Shown: positions 16,168 to 24,070, numbered from the stretch's first letter. The stretch is 64,000 nt of DNA from Streptomyces sp. NBC_00483 (GCF_036013745.1 NZ_CP107880.1:8804001-8868000), one strand, 5' to 3'. Numbers and translations: made by a program. The notes: generated by a model not told the origin, from the letters alone.

Positions 16168-16779
16168 TCACGCGCCCGCCGTCGCCATGAGCTGGTCCCG
16201 CATGCGGAGCATCCCCCGGCGGGCGTGGCTCTTGACGGTGCCCAGCGGCCATCCCGTGAGTTCGGCGATCTGGTTCTGCGTCAGGTCGTCGTAGAAGGTG
16301 AGCTCCAGGACGCGGCGCTGCGGCGCGGGCAGCTGTGCCAGTGCGTGGGTGACGACGACCTGGTCGAGTACGCGCTGGACGTCGCGCTCCTGCGCCGGGT
16401 GGTGGACCGCGAGCAACGCCCCGGCGGCGTCGATCAGTTCGGTGCGCCGGGTGCGCGCGCTGAGCGCGTCGGCCACCTTGCGGCGGGTGATGCCGACGAG
16501 CCAGCCGGCGAGCCGGCCGCGCCGGGGATCGAAGTTCTGTCGGCCGCGCCAAGCCGCGAGGAAGACCTGCTGGGTCACGTCCTCGGCCTCGCGGGCGTCG
16601 CCGAGCGAGCGGTGGGCCAGGGTGTGCACCAGCGTCGCCCAGCGACGGTAGGCACCTTCGAGGCCCGCCTCGTTCCCGCGCAGCAGTTCGACGGCGATCT
16701 CCTCGTCGGACTGCTCGTCGGTCTGCTCGTCGGGCGCCCCCGGTGCTGCGGCCTTCGTCATGGTCAGTAGGACAGACAT
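16168..16779 (-). CDS. ECF RNA polymerase sigma factor (LitS-like position)
   Basis: A 203-residue sigma-70-family protein with only regions 2 and 4. Region 2 spans about residues 35-105 (RWATLVHTLAHR, EAEDVTQQVFLAAWRG, the latter for core and -10 recognition); region 4 covers about 140-195 (LPAPQRRVLELTFYDDLTQN, then GWPLGTVKSHARRGMLRMR for -35 binding). The ATG has AAAGGA at 8 nt; an ATG six codons on is an alternative. A zinc-finger anti-sigma gene lies upstream on the same strand, and a MerR/B12-type regulator is divergent. This resembles the light-responsive litR-litS pairing of Streptomyces (inference from synteny). Confidence 0.92.
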   Translation of the reverse strand: MSVLLTMTKAAAPGAPDEQTDEQSDEEIAVELLRGNEAGLEGAYRRWATLVHTLAHRSLGDAREAEDVTQQVFLAAWRGRQNFDPRRGRLAGWLVGITRRKVADALSARTRRTELIDAAGALLAVHHPAQERDVQRVLDQVVVTHALAQLPAPQRRVLELTFYDDLTQNQIAELTGWPLGTVKSHARRGMLRMRDQLMATAGA

Positions 16780-16854
16780 GGCCCGGTCCTTTCGCCGTCG
16801 GCTGCCGGCCACCACTGTGCTGACGAAAAGAGCGCGCATCGACTTGCAGCGAAG

Positions 16855-16867
16855 TTGCATCGATATG
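16855..16867. repeat. 13-bp shared motif, copy 1
   Basis: TTGCATCGATATG, containing the palindrome ATCGAT, lies in the 134-bp gap between the anti-sigma and ECF sigma genes, about 76 bp before the sigma start. An identical copy lies just before the MerR/B12 regulator gene. A chance 13-bp match within 500 bp of high-GC DNA is unlikely, so it is a candidate operator or promoter element. Confidence 0.6.
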
Positions 16868-16913
16868 TGCTCAGTGGCTGGTCGGGCCGCTGAACCGGTA
16901 CGCCGGTCGGGCC

Positions 16914-17192
16914 TCAAAGCCTGCGGCGGATCTCCTGCCATGTGGACGCCGGCGGCGCGGTGGGACGGTCGGGTCCCGCCCGGGCGGCCCGCACCACCCG
17001 CACCATGAGGCTGAGGGTCAAGAGGCAGGCAGGGCAGCCCAGGACGTGTTCCGTGTCCACGGCGTCCAGGGCCTGTTCGTCTCCGCCCCACGTGTCGACC
17101 GGCCGCGAACCGGGAGCCCAGGACTTCTCGCTCAGCGCCACGAGGGCGAGGTCCTCGGCCGGTGGATGCCGGTCCCGGGGTGGCGTGGTCAT
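16914..17192 (-). CDS. Short zinc-binding anti-sigma factor, no membrane segment
   Basis: A 92-residue protein with the pattern of a ZAS-type anti-sigma domain: PAEDLALVALSE at residues 14-25 and EHVLGCPAC near residue 55, the H-x3-C-x2-C zinc site, then a short tail ending WQEIRRRL. Normal RskA-like proteins continue into a membrane helix and an extracellular sensor; both are absent, so it would be a soluble inhibitor of the ECF sigma encoded next. It is upstream of the sigma gene, the reverse of the usual order. ATG preceded by GAGGTG. Confidence 0.72.
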   Translation of the reverse strand: MTTPPRDRHPPAEDLALVALSEKSWAPGSRPVDTWGGDEQALDAVDTEHVLGCPACLLTLSLMVRVVRAARAGPDRPTAPPASTWQEIRRRL

Positions 17193-17344
17193 GGCGCACC
17201 TCGCGCTTTCGTCGGGCGTGGGGCCGGGACGGGGCGCGGTACTGTCCGGCGGCTTGCAACTCCTCTTCCGTGCAGGCAGGCCGGTTGGATGCGTGGGCGC
17301 GCGGGCAAAACGACAACACGACGCGGTGCGGTGGTGCACTGCTC

Positions 17345-17357
17345 TTGCATCGATATG
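17345..17357. repeat. 13-bp shared motif, copy 2
   Basis: Second exact copy of TTGCATCGATATG, ending 8 bp before the ATG of the MerR/B12 regulator. At this distance it would overlap the promoter or the start of the transcript, so binding there could give autoregulation. Confidence 0.6.
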
Positions 17358-17365
17358 GTGCGTAC

Positions 17366-18373
17366 ATGGATCAGCAGGCGTACGACGCGCGGGCGGGCGC
17401 CCCGGACGACGCGGCCGATGGCGCCGGCCTCACGTCCGGCACCGTGGCCCGACGCCTCGGGGTGTCACCCACCACGCTGCGTTCCTGGGACCGGCGCTAC
17501 GGACTGGGACCGGCCCGCAGGAGCGAAGGCCGCCACCGGCGGTGGTACCCGGGCGACGTCGCGATGCTGGAGGAAATGTGCCGGCTGACCGCGCAGGGTG
17601 TGCCGCCCGGCGAGGCCGCGCGGCTCGTCAAGAGCGCGAGCCCTGTGCAGCCATCCCCGCTCGACGGCGCGCCCCACCCTGGGGACGGCGACGGCGATGT
17701 CACCGACCCGGCCGCTGAGCACGCGGGCCTCGCCCTCGGTGTGGCGCGCCCCGAGTGCCGCGGACTCGCCCGTGCGGCCGCGCGCCTCGACTCCGACACC
17801 GTCGAGGACCGCCTCCACGGCTTCCTGCGTGAGCACGGTGTCGTCGCCACCTGGGAGGAGCTCATGATGCCGACGCTGAACGCCGTCGGCCGCAAGTGGG
17901 AGTCCGCGGGTGACCGTTACGTCGAGGTCGAGCACTTCCTGTCCTGGCATGTGTCCACGGCGCTGCGCTGTGTCCCCTTCCTCGACCGTCGACCGATCCG
18001 CCGCACGGGCGCTCCCGTCCTGCTGGCCTGCACCCCCGGCGAACAGCACACGCTGCCCCTTGAGGCGATGCACGCCGCTCTCACCATCGAGGGGCGCCCG
18101 GTACGGATGCTCGGAGCGGCCGTCCCCGCCGACGCCCTGGCCGAAGCGGTGCACCGAACCGGTCCCGCGGCGGTGATGCTCTGGTCCCAGACACGCTCCA
18201 CGGCCGGCGCCTCGCTCGCCGAGCACCTCCTGCGCGTGGGCTGGGGCCTCAAGGGCGCACGCCAGAAACCCGTGGTCCAGCTCGGCGGCCCCGGCTGGCG
18301 GGGCGCGGCGGTCGCGGGCGCCGCGTACCCGCACAGCCTCAGCGACGCGGTGACCGCGCTGCGCGCCCGCTGA
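17366..18373 (+). CDS. MerR-family regulator with B12-binding domain (LitR/CarH-like)
   Basis: A 335-residue protein. Residues 18-90 are a MerR-type winged helix (TSGTVARRLGVSPTTLRSWDRRYGLGPA). Residues 120-200 match the helical B12-binding domain, with a tryptophan at about 177 and EVEHFLSWH at 186-194, close to the W-x9-EH signature of CarH but one residue longer. The last third is a Rossmann-like cobalamin domain with CTPGEQH; its histidine at about 228 could be the lower cobalt ligand. In CarH/LitR, adenosylcobalamin makes the protein a light-sensitive repressor. Divergent from the anti-sigma/ECF pair. Light sensing is inference. Confidence 0.82.
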   Translation: MDQQAYDARAGAPDDAADGAGLTSGTVARRLGVSPTTLRSWDRRYGLGPARRSEGRHRRWYPGDVAMLEEMCRLTAQGVPPGEAARLVKSASPVQPSPLDGAPHPGDGDGDVTDPAAEHAGLALGVARPECRGLARAAARLDSDTVEDRLHGFLREHGVVATWEELMMPTLNAVGRKWESAGDRYVEVEHFLSWHVSTALRCVPFLDRRPIRRTGAPVLLACTPGEQHTLPLEAMHAALTIEGRPVRMLGAAVPADALAEAVHRTGPAAVMLWSQTRSTAGASLAEHLLRVGWGLKGARQKPVVQLGGPGWRGAAVAGAAYPHSLSDAVTALRAR

Positions 18374-18486
18374 CGCGAGGCCCCCGCCCCCTCCCGGATG
18401 ACACCGCATCCGTCGGCACGCCTTCCGCCGAACACAGGGAACAGGCCGACAGACCGGCCGCGCCGACGGACGGAAGAGGTGATCGC

Positions 18487-19761
18487 ATGTCCGCCACTGG
18501 CAAGCCCACGGGGCGTCGCACGTCCGCGGCCAGGGACGGTGCCGAGGTGCTCGTGGTCGGGGCAGGCGTCGCCGGGCTCGCCTGCGCCCGGGACCTGCTG
18601 TCGGCCGGCGTCGACGCCCAGGTCCTGGAGGCCGCGGACGAGGTGGGCGGCCGGATGCGCGCGGACCGGGTCGACGGCTTCGTGGTGGACCGCGGCTTCC
18701 AGGTCTGCAACACCTCCTACCCGCAGGTCCGGCGCAGAGTGTCGCTGCGGGGCCTGCGCCTGCGGCCCTTCACCCCCGGTGTCCTGATCCACGCCCCTGG
18801 CGGCCGGCTCCGCTTCAGCGACCCCACCCGCCGACCGCGCACGGTGCCCGACCTGCTGCCGGGCCGCCTCGCCGGTCCCCGGGACCTCGCCGCCCTCGGC
18901 GCGCTGTCCGCCCGGGACATGCTGGCGCCCGCCCGGCTGCTCAAGCGGTCCGCCGACACCACCACACGTACCGCGCTCGCGGCCGCCGGGATCTCGGAGG
19001 ACCTCGTGGAGCGGTTCTTCCGCCCGTTCCTGTCGGGGGTGTTCCTGGAGGACGAGCTGGAGACATCCGCCCGGGTGTTCCACCTGGTGTGGCGGAGCAT
19101 GCTGCGCGGCACGCTGTGCCTGCCGACCACGGGGGTCGGCGCGCTGCCGCGGGCCCTCGCGGCGGCCCTGCCCCCGTACGCCGTACGGCTGGAGACCCCC
19201 GTCGCCGAACTCACTGACGCAGGGGTGCTCACCACCGGTGGCGAGGAGATCCACGCGCGGGCGGTCGTGGTCGCCACCGGCCCGGGCGCCGTCCCGGGGC
19301 TGCTGCCGCAGGTCACCACGCCCGGCTCCCGCGTGGTGACGACGTACTACCACGTCGCCCCGCGCTCCCCGCTCGGCGAGCCGACCCTGCTCGTCGACAC
19401 CGAACGCCGTTTCCTCAACACGTGTGTGCTCAGCGACGTCGTGCCCGAGTACGCGCCGCCCGGCCACACTCTCGTCGCCACCTCGGTGCTCGGCCGGGAC
19501 ACGGAGGGCCGTGAGCGGGCGGTGCGGGAGGCCGCCGGGGAGGCGTACGGCACCGGCTGCGACGGTTGGGACCTGCTGACCCACCGCACTGTGGAGGACG
19601 CGCTGCCCGCCATGACACCGCCGCAGCCGCTGACCCGGACCACGCGCGTGACGCCGGGCCGCTACGTGTGCGGCGACCACCGGGCCACCGGCTCGGTCCA
19701 GGGCGCGCTTGCCTCCGGCGCCCGAGCCGCCCGCGAGGTGCTGCAGGACTTGCGACGCTGA
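18487..19761 (+). CDS. FAD-dependent amine oxidase/desaturase-like oxidoreductase
   Basis: A 424-residue cytosolic flavoprotein. The dinucleotide-binding motif VLVVGAGVAGLACARDL is at residues 22-38, followed by VGGRMRADRVDGFVVDRGFQ, as in protoporphyrinogen oxidase and phytoene-desaturase relatives. The C-terminal FAD contact is GRYVCGDHRATGSVQGAL. Substrate unknown. It follows the LitR/CarH-like gene after 113 bp on the same strand; oxidoreductases sit in comparable positions in lit loci, so a light- or redox-linked role is plausible (inference). The ATG has GAGGTG at 6 nt. Confidence 0.85.
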   Translation: MSATGKPTGRRTSAARDGAEVLVVGAGVAGLACARDLLSAGVDAQVLEAADEVGGRMRADRVDGFVVDRGFQVCNTSYPQVRRRVSLRGLRLRPFTPGVLIHAPGGRLRFSDPTRRPRTVPDLLPGRLAGPRDLAALGALSARDMLAPARLLKRSADTTTRTALAAAGISEDLVERFFRPFLSGVFLEDELETSARVFHLVWRSMLRGTLCLPTTGVGALPRALAAALPPYAVRLETPVAELTDAGVLTTGGEEIHARAVVVATGPGAVPGLLPQVTTPGSRVVTTYYHVAPRSPLGEPTLLVDTERRFLNTCVLSDVVPEYAPPGHTLVATSVLGRDTEGRERAVREAAGEAYGTGCDGWDLLTHRTVEDALPAMTPPQPLTRTTRVTPGRYVCGDHRATGSVQGALASGARAAREVLQDLRR

Positions 19762-19889
19762 CCCGACCGCGCCGCCGGAGCCCGCGCGACGTCGGGGCCC
19801 GGAGGGGCGCGATCACGGAGGACCGTCGCCGCGCTCCCGTTCGCCGCGCAGCAGCTCCTCCAGGTCCGCCGGCCGGTCCCCTTGGCCCG

Positions 19890-20386
19890 GTGGAAGCGGC
19901 GGCGTCGGAACGCCGAACGGGACTCGATGCCGAGCTGTGCGGTGTCATCCTGCTGGTCTTCGGCTGCCTCGGCTTCGCCGACCGGCTCAGCCCCTTCGAC
20001 ACGACGGCACGCAGATCGCCGGGATGTCCACCAACGGCGTGCTCAGCCTGATCTCGGTCGTCGTGGGTCTCGTGCTCATCGGCGGCGCGGTGATCGGCGG
20101 CAACGTCGCGTCCACACTCAACATGACGGTCGGCGCCCTGTTCGTCCTGAGTGGCTTCTTCCACCTCTTCGTCCTGGACCGCCCCGCCAATGTCCTGGAC
20201 TTCGGCATGACGAACGTCGTCTTCAGCTTCGTGAGGGGCCTGCTCGTGGCCTCCTTCGGGATGTACGGCCGGGTGTCGGGCAAGCTGCCGCACGACAACC
20301 CGTACTGGCGCCGCCGCCACTCCCGCGAGGCCGCCCGCGAGTCCCTGCGGAGTGTCTCGGCGCCCGCGCTCCGTCCGGGCAGGTGA
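19890..20386 (+). pseudogene. DUF4383 membrane protein, frameshifted
   Basis: The typical DUF4383 sequence is present in two frames. One frame gives GVILLVFGCLGFADRLSPFDT and then goes out of register. About 12 bp later, in another frame, the expected DGTQIAGMSTNGVLSLISVV continues through three membrane helices to SGKLPHDNPYWRRRHS. A single missing base near position 20002 (within TTCGACACGACGG) would join them. The N-terminal helix region also looks shortened and the GTG start is weak. Either a recent pseudogene or a sequencing error. The intact family, about 150 residues, consists of four-helix proteins of unknown function common in actinomycetes. Confidence 0.65.
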
Positions 20387-20436
20387 TCTCTCACGCCTCC
20401 CCGCATCCATCCGTCAGGCGGCGTCGTTCGCCCTGC

Positions 20437-20673
20437 ATGAAGAAGCTCATCGGTGTCGCCGGTCTCGCCCTCGCCATGACCGGACTCGCCGCACCTGCCC
20501 ACGCCGTGAACGGCAGTAACCTCGGCTCCGGAGTCGGCGTCTCGGACGACTGGAACGCCGGCTCCGCAGCCACCTGTCTCCAGGAGGTCGCCGTCGCCCC
20601 CGTGCTCGGCGACCACGTGGGCGTCCACTCCGACCACTGCACCGACGGAAGCCTGATCACCGGGAGCAAGTGA
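20437..20673 (+). CDS. Small secreted protein of unknown function
   Basis: A 78-residue product with a clear Sec signal (MKKLIGVAGLALAMTGLAAP, cleavage after AHA) leaving a mature peptide of about 53 residues. It has two cysteines in the mature part that could form a disulfide, and an acidic, histidine-containing C-terminal half. No family is recognised; it is not a chaplin. It lies 50 bp after the broken DUF4383 gene. The stop codon is embedded in the base of a terminator hairpin. Confidence 0.65.
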   Translation: MKKLIGVAGLALAMTGLAAPAHAVNGSNLGSGVGVSDDWNAGSAATCLQEVAVAPVLGDHVGVHSDHCTDGSLITGSK

Positions 20674-20705
20674 GACGCCGCCCCCTTTTGGCGGGGCGGC
20701 GTCTC
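20672..20705. terminator. Bidirectional terminator hairpin
   Basis: A 13-bp perfect stem (GAGACGCCGCCCC and complement) with an 8-nt loop overlaps the stop codon of the small secreted protein and lies just past the stop of the convergent MHS transporter. Confidence 0.8.
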
Positions 20706-20714
20706 CGGGGCGGG

Positions 20715-22169
20715 CTACGCACCGTCGGTCGCGCGGCCGGTCCGTACGAACAGGTCCTTCTCGCGGAGCCGGGACGTCGCCCAGACACTGCCCGCCGCGG
20801 AGAGGACGAGGTACCCGCACGCCAGCCATGGTGTGCCGGACCCGAGTGCGAGAAACGCGGTGACCAGCAGCGGTGTGATGCCTGACGCGAAGATGCCGGA
20901 CACCTGGTAGACGGCCGACATCCCCGTGTAGCGCACGTGCACCGGGAACAGCGCGGCGAACAGCGTGCCCTGCGCCCCGTAGAAGCAGGCGTGCACGATG
21001 CCCAGGGCGAGCACGAGCGCCACGGCGAAGCCCAGCATGCCGCCCGTCTGGAACAGCAGGAAGGCGGGAAAGACCGACACCCCGAACGCGGCCATGCCCG
21101 TCATATACGTGCGCCGTGCGCCGAACCGGTCCACCAGCCGCCCCGACACCGGGACGAGCACCGCCATCACCAGCGACGCACCGGTCACCGTCAACAACAC
21201 GGGGGTGCGCGGCAGTTGGAGCGTCCCGGTCGCATACGTCAGCGCGAAGACGCCCCACGTGTTGAAGGCCACGCCCTCGCCCCAGCGGGCCACCATGCCA
21301 AGCAGCAGGTGACGGCGCGTCAGCCGCTCGCGCACCACCTCGACCAGGGGTACGGCCCTGGGCTCAGTCGTCCGGCCGAGCACGGCGCGGAAGGCGGGCG
21401 TCTCGTCGATCTTCAGCCGTACGGTCAGCCCGACCGCCACCAGGACAAGGCTGGCGAGGAACGCGACCCGCCACCCGTAGCCGAGGAACGCATCGTCGCT
21501 CAGTACGTTGCTCAGGAGCGCGAACACGCCCGTGCCGAGGGCGAGTCCGAGCGCCAGGCCGATCTGCGGGTAGCTGCCGAACCGGCCCTTGCGGCCCTCC
21601 GGTCCGTGCTCCACCGCCAGCAGGACGGCTCCCGCCCACTCGCCGCCGAGCGCCACGCCTTGCGCGACACGCAGGACCAGCAGCAGTACGGGGGCGAGCG
21701 CGCCCGCCTGTTCGTACGTGGGCAGGAGGCCGATCAGCGCGGTCGAGACGCCCATCAGGCCCATGGTGAACGCGAGGGTGCGCTTGCGGCCCACGCGGTC
21801 GCCGATGTGTCCGAAGAGCAGGCCGCCGAGCGGACGCGCGACGAAGCCCACCGCGAACGTGGCGAAGGCGAGCATGGTGCCGACGGTGCCGTTCGTCTCC
21901 GGGAAGAACAGCTTCCCGAAGACGAGGCTCGCGGCCGTGCTGTAGAGGAAGAAGTCGTACCACTCGACGGTGGTGCCCAGCAGGCTGGAGAGGACGACGG
22001 TCCGCAGTTTGCGTCCGGACGTGGTGCTGCTCTCTGTGCCCGTGTCCTGGGCGTGCGTCAGTGGTGTGTCTGTGCCCGTGTCCTGAGCGTGCGTCAGTGG
22101 TGTGTCCGTGGCCGTGTCCTGGGCGTGCGTCAGTGGTGTGTCCGTGTCCGTGTTCATGTCTGCGCTCAC
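20715..22169 (-). CDS. MFS transporter, metabolite:H+ symporter (MHS) family
   Basis: A 484-residue, 12-helix permease. The membrane part begins LRTVVLSSLLGTTVEWYDFF, the hallmark opening of the MHS branch (ProP, ShiA, KgtP), and has the loop 2-3 motif GHIGDRVGRKRTLAF. The 46-residue cytosolic N-terminus is mostly a threefold 12-residue repeat. The GTG start overlaps the stop of the monooxygenase gene by 4 bp (GTGA), so it is translationally coupled; an ATG 12 bp later is the alternative. Pairing with a sulfonate-type monooxygenase suggests uptake of an organosulfur compound or other organic acid (inference). Confidence 0.88.
   Translation of the reverse strand: MSADMNTDTDTPLTHAQDTATDTPLTHAQDTGTDTPLTHAQDTGTESSTTSGRKLRTVVLSSLLGTTVEWYDFFLYSTAASLVFGKLFFPETNGTVGTMLAFATFAVGFVARPLGGLLFGHIGDRVGRKRTLAFTMGLMGVSTALIGLLPTYEQAGALAPVLLLVLRVAQGVALGGEWAGAVLLAVEHGPEGRKGRFGSYPQIGLALGLALGTGVFALLSNVLSDDAFLGYGWRVAFLASLVLVAVGLTVRLKIDETPAFRAVLGRTTEPRAVPLVEVVRERLTRRHLLLGMVARWGEGVAFNTWGVFALTYATGTLQLPRTPVLLTVTGASLVMAVLVPVSGRLVDRFGARRTYMTGMAAFGVSVFPAFLLFQTGGMLGFAVALVLALGIVHACFYGAQGTLFAALFPVHVRYTGMSAVYQVSGIFASGITPLLVTAFLALGSGTPWLACGYLVLSAAGSVWATSRLREKDLFVRTGRATDGA
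22041..22148. repeat. Three in-frame 36-bp tandem repeats in the transporter N-terminus
   Basis: Three consecutive 36-bp units differ at only a few positions. On the minus strand each encodes about DTPLTHAQDTGT, so the unit keeps the reading frame. The repeats lie wholly in the cytosolic tail of the MHS transporter. Confidence 0.9.
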
Positions 22170-23317
22170 ACGCCTGCGAACGCCACGGTGCCGGGCTCGA
22201 CGGGGGCCGGTGCGGCCGGGTGGCGCCAGGCACCGCGGCGCTCCAGCAGCGGCAGGACGCCCTCCCCGAACCAGTACGCCTCTTCCAGGTGCGGCACGCC
22301 CGAGAGGACGAACTCGTCGATGCCCAGCCGGTGGTACTCCTCGATGCGGTCGGCGACCTCCGTGTGGCTGCCGACCAGGGCGGTACCGGCGCCGCCGCGC
22401 ACCAGGCCGACACCGGCCCACAGGTTGGGGTAGATCTCCAGGTCGGAGCTGGTGCCGCTGGCGTGCAGCGCGCGCATCCGCTTCTGGCCCTCGGACTCGG
22501 AGGTCGCGAGGCCGCGCTGGACGGCGGCGACGCGCTCCGGGTCCATGCCCTGCAGCAGCCGCTCGGCCTCCGCCCATGCCTGCGCGGCGGTGTCGCGGGC
22601 GATGACGTGCAGCCGGATGCCGAACCGGACGGTGCGGCCGAGGAGTTCGGCCCGCCTGCGGACCTCGGCGATCTTCTCGGCGACGGCCGCCGGCGGCTCG
22701 CCCCAGGTCAGGTACGTGTCGGTGTGCCGGGCGGCGACGTCCAGGGCCGCGGGGGAGGAGCCGCCGAAGTAGACACTGGGCACCGGGTCAGGCAGCCGGT
22801 TCAGGCGGGCGCCCTCCACGCGGAGGTGCTCGCCGTGGTGGTCGACGGTCTGCCCGTCCCACAGGCGGCGCACGATGTCGAGGAACTCGCCCGTCCGTGC
22901 GTACCGCTGGTCCTTGTCGAGGAAGTCCCCGTAGGCACGCTGCTCGGCGCTCTCGCCGCCGGTCACCACGTTCAGCAACAGACGCCCGTGGGACTGCCGT
23001 TGATAGGTGGCGGCCATCTGGGCGGAGAGCGTGGGGGAGATCTGGCCGGGCCGGAAGGCGACGAGGAACTTCAGCCGCTCGGTGACCTGCGTCAGCATCG
23101 CCGTGGTCAGCCACGCGTCCTCGCACCAGGCGCCGGTGGGCGTCAACGCCCCCTCGAAGCCGAGCTGTTCGGCGGTACGGGCGATCTGGCCCAGGTACTC
23201 CACGGACGCCGGACGGTCGCCCCCTGCGGTGCCGGGGGTCGAGCCGTGACCGCCGCCGACGACGTGGCGGCTGTCGCCGGTGGTGGGCAGGAACCAGTGG
23301 AAGGTGAGTGTGGACAT
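22166..23317 (-). CDS. ssuD: SsuD-like FMNH2-dependent alkanesulfonate monooxygenase
   Basis: A 383-residue luciferase-like TIM-barrel protein. The N-terminus TLTFHWFLPTTGDSR, the segment GALTPTGAWCEDAWLT, LKFLVAFRPGQISPTLSAQM and LLLNVVTGG follow the SsuD pattern, and length matches the family (about 380). SsuD uses FMNH2 from a partner reductase and O2 to release sulfite and an aldehyde from alkanesulfonates in the cytosol. No reductase gene is adjacent. It is followed with a 4-bp overlap by an MHS transporter and preceded by a Cys-rich leader peptide and an inverted repeat, all consistent with sulfur-starvation control. Close relatives may act on other organosulfur substrates. Confidence 0.88.
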   Translation of the reverse strand: MSTLTFHWFLPTTGDSRHVVGGGHGSTPGTAGGDRPASVEYLGQIARTAEQLGFEGALTPTGAWCEDAWLTTAMLTQVTERLKFLVAFRPGQISPTLSAQMAATYQRQSHGRLLLNVVTGGESAEQRAYGDFLDKDQRYARTGEFLDIVRRLWDGQTVDHHGEHLRVEGARLNRLPDPVPSVYFGGSSPAALDVAARHTDTYLTWGEPPAAVAEKIAEVRRRAELLGRTVRFGIRLHVIARDTAAQAWAEAERLLQGMDPERVAAVQRGLATSESEGQKRMRALHASGTSSDLEIYPNLWAGVGLVRGGAGTALVGSHTEVADRIEEYHRLGIDEFVLSGVPHLEEAYWFGEGVLPLLERRGAWRHPAAPAPVEPGTVAFAGV

Positions 23318-23438
23318 GACGGGGTGAGGACCTCACAGAGCGTGGAGCAGGGAACGGAACAGAGCGCGGGCCGCGCGAAGGGCGGGCCGTTCGGGCACGC
23401 CGAAACCACGGCGCGGCGCGCAAGGCAAAGGGGCGGCG

Positions 23439-23606
23439 TCAGTGCCGACAGCAGGCGCTGGCGCAGTGGCAGAGGTCGATGTGCCGACGGGCGACGAGTA
23501 GCGCGCCCGCGCCGGATGCGCAGGAGGGGGAGGGGCCCGCCGGGCGCGGGCGCTCCGAGGAGGATCCCGTCGCCGGGCCGGACCATGGCAGGTCGAGCGG
23601 ATGCAC
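23439..23606 (-). CDS. Cys-rich leader peptide upstream of ssuD
   Basis: A 55-codon reading frame with a GTG start and an excellent AAGGAGG upstream. Its last 15 residues read RRHIDLCHCASACCR plus a final histidine, with four cysteines in nine positions. The RRHIDLC...SAxCR ending is the recognised pattern of small actinobacterial leader peptides in front of sulfur-assimilation genes. Mycobacterial polycysteine leaders of this kind act as cysteine-responsive attenuators. The stop lies 121 bp before ssuD on the same strand. The first two thirds look non-conserved, so the true start could be further in, but no other start codon is available. Confidence 0.72.
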   Translation of the reverse strand: MHPLDLPWSGPATGSSSERPRPAGPSPSCASGAGALLVARRHIDLCHCASACCRH

Positions 23607-23631
23607 GGGCCCCCTCCCTCCTTGCCTACAA

Positions 23632-23652
23632 TTCCTACTGGATTACTAGGAA
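23632..23652. promoter_or_regulatory. Inverted repeat upstream of the ssuD leader
   Basis: TTCCTA and TAGGAA flank a 9-bp AT-rich centre (CTGGATTAC), 25 bp before the leader-peptide start. AT-rich symmetry stands out in this GC background and suits a dimeric sulfur-responsive regulator (for example an Rrf2/CymR type) or a promoter operator. Confidence 0.55.
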
Positions 23653-23732
23653 AATGTTCCGCATCGGTGTCCGCTGGTCAAGTTCCGTCTCAGTAGGCGG
23701 ACGTGGAGGGGTACGTCGACACCCGGGCCAAC

Positions 23733-23942
23733 TCACTGGTCCATGACATCGCACACGCCTGCGAGGCTTCCGTCGGCCACCATCGACGGCAGGGAGGCGG
23801 CGGACTCGGCACAGGTGCTTGCGTCGTTCCCGGTGAGGGGTGACGCGCTGTCGGCGGCCGAAGAGGGGGCCGCGAGGGACACCAGGGCCCCTGCGGTGAG
23901 AGCGGCGGCACCGACCGCAGAGCGAAGCGAGGATCCACGCAT
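23733..23942 (-). CDS. Small secreted protein of unknown function
   Basis: A 69-residue product. Residues 1-30 form a Sec signal (RSAVGAAALTAGALVSLAAP, cleavage after SSAA). The mature peptide of about 40 residues has two cysteines (TCAES and GVCDV) that could be disulfide-linked and is acidic. The ATG has TTGGAG at 6 nt, which favours it over in-frame starts far upstream. No family is recognised. It stands alone between the ssuD leader region and a winged-helix gene. Confidence 0.6.
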   Translation of the reverse strand: MRGSSLRSAVGAAALTAGALVSLAAPSSAADSASPLTGNDASTCAESAASLPSMVADGSLAGVCDVMDQ

Positions 23943-24070
23943 TGAGAACTCCAACCGTTCGAAAAGGCGCTGGGTGCGCAGGGCACGCCATGACGGTGCA
24001 CCCAGCCCGAGTAACGGCCGCCCCGTTCCGCCGGACACGGGAGGCCGTCGAGAATCGGCGGGAGTGTGGT

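Noticed and set aside
22041..22148. Possible CRISPR array (regular repeats)
   Set aside because: The 36-bp units are contiguous with no spacers and lie in frame within a transporter gene.
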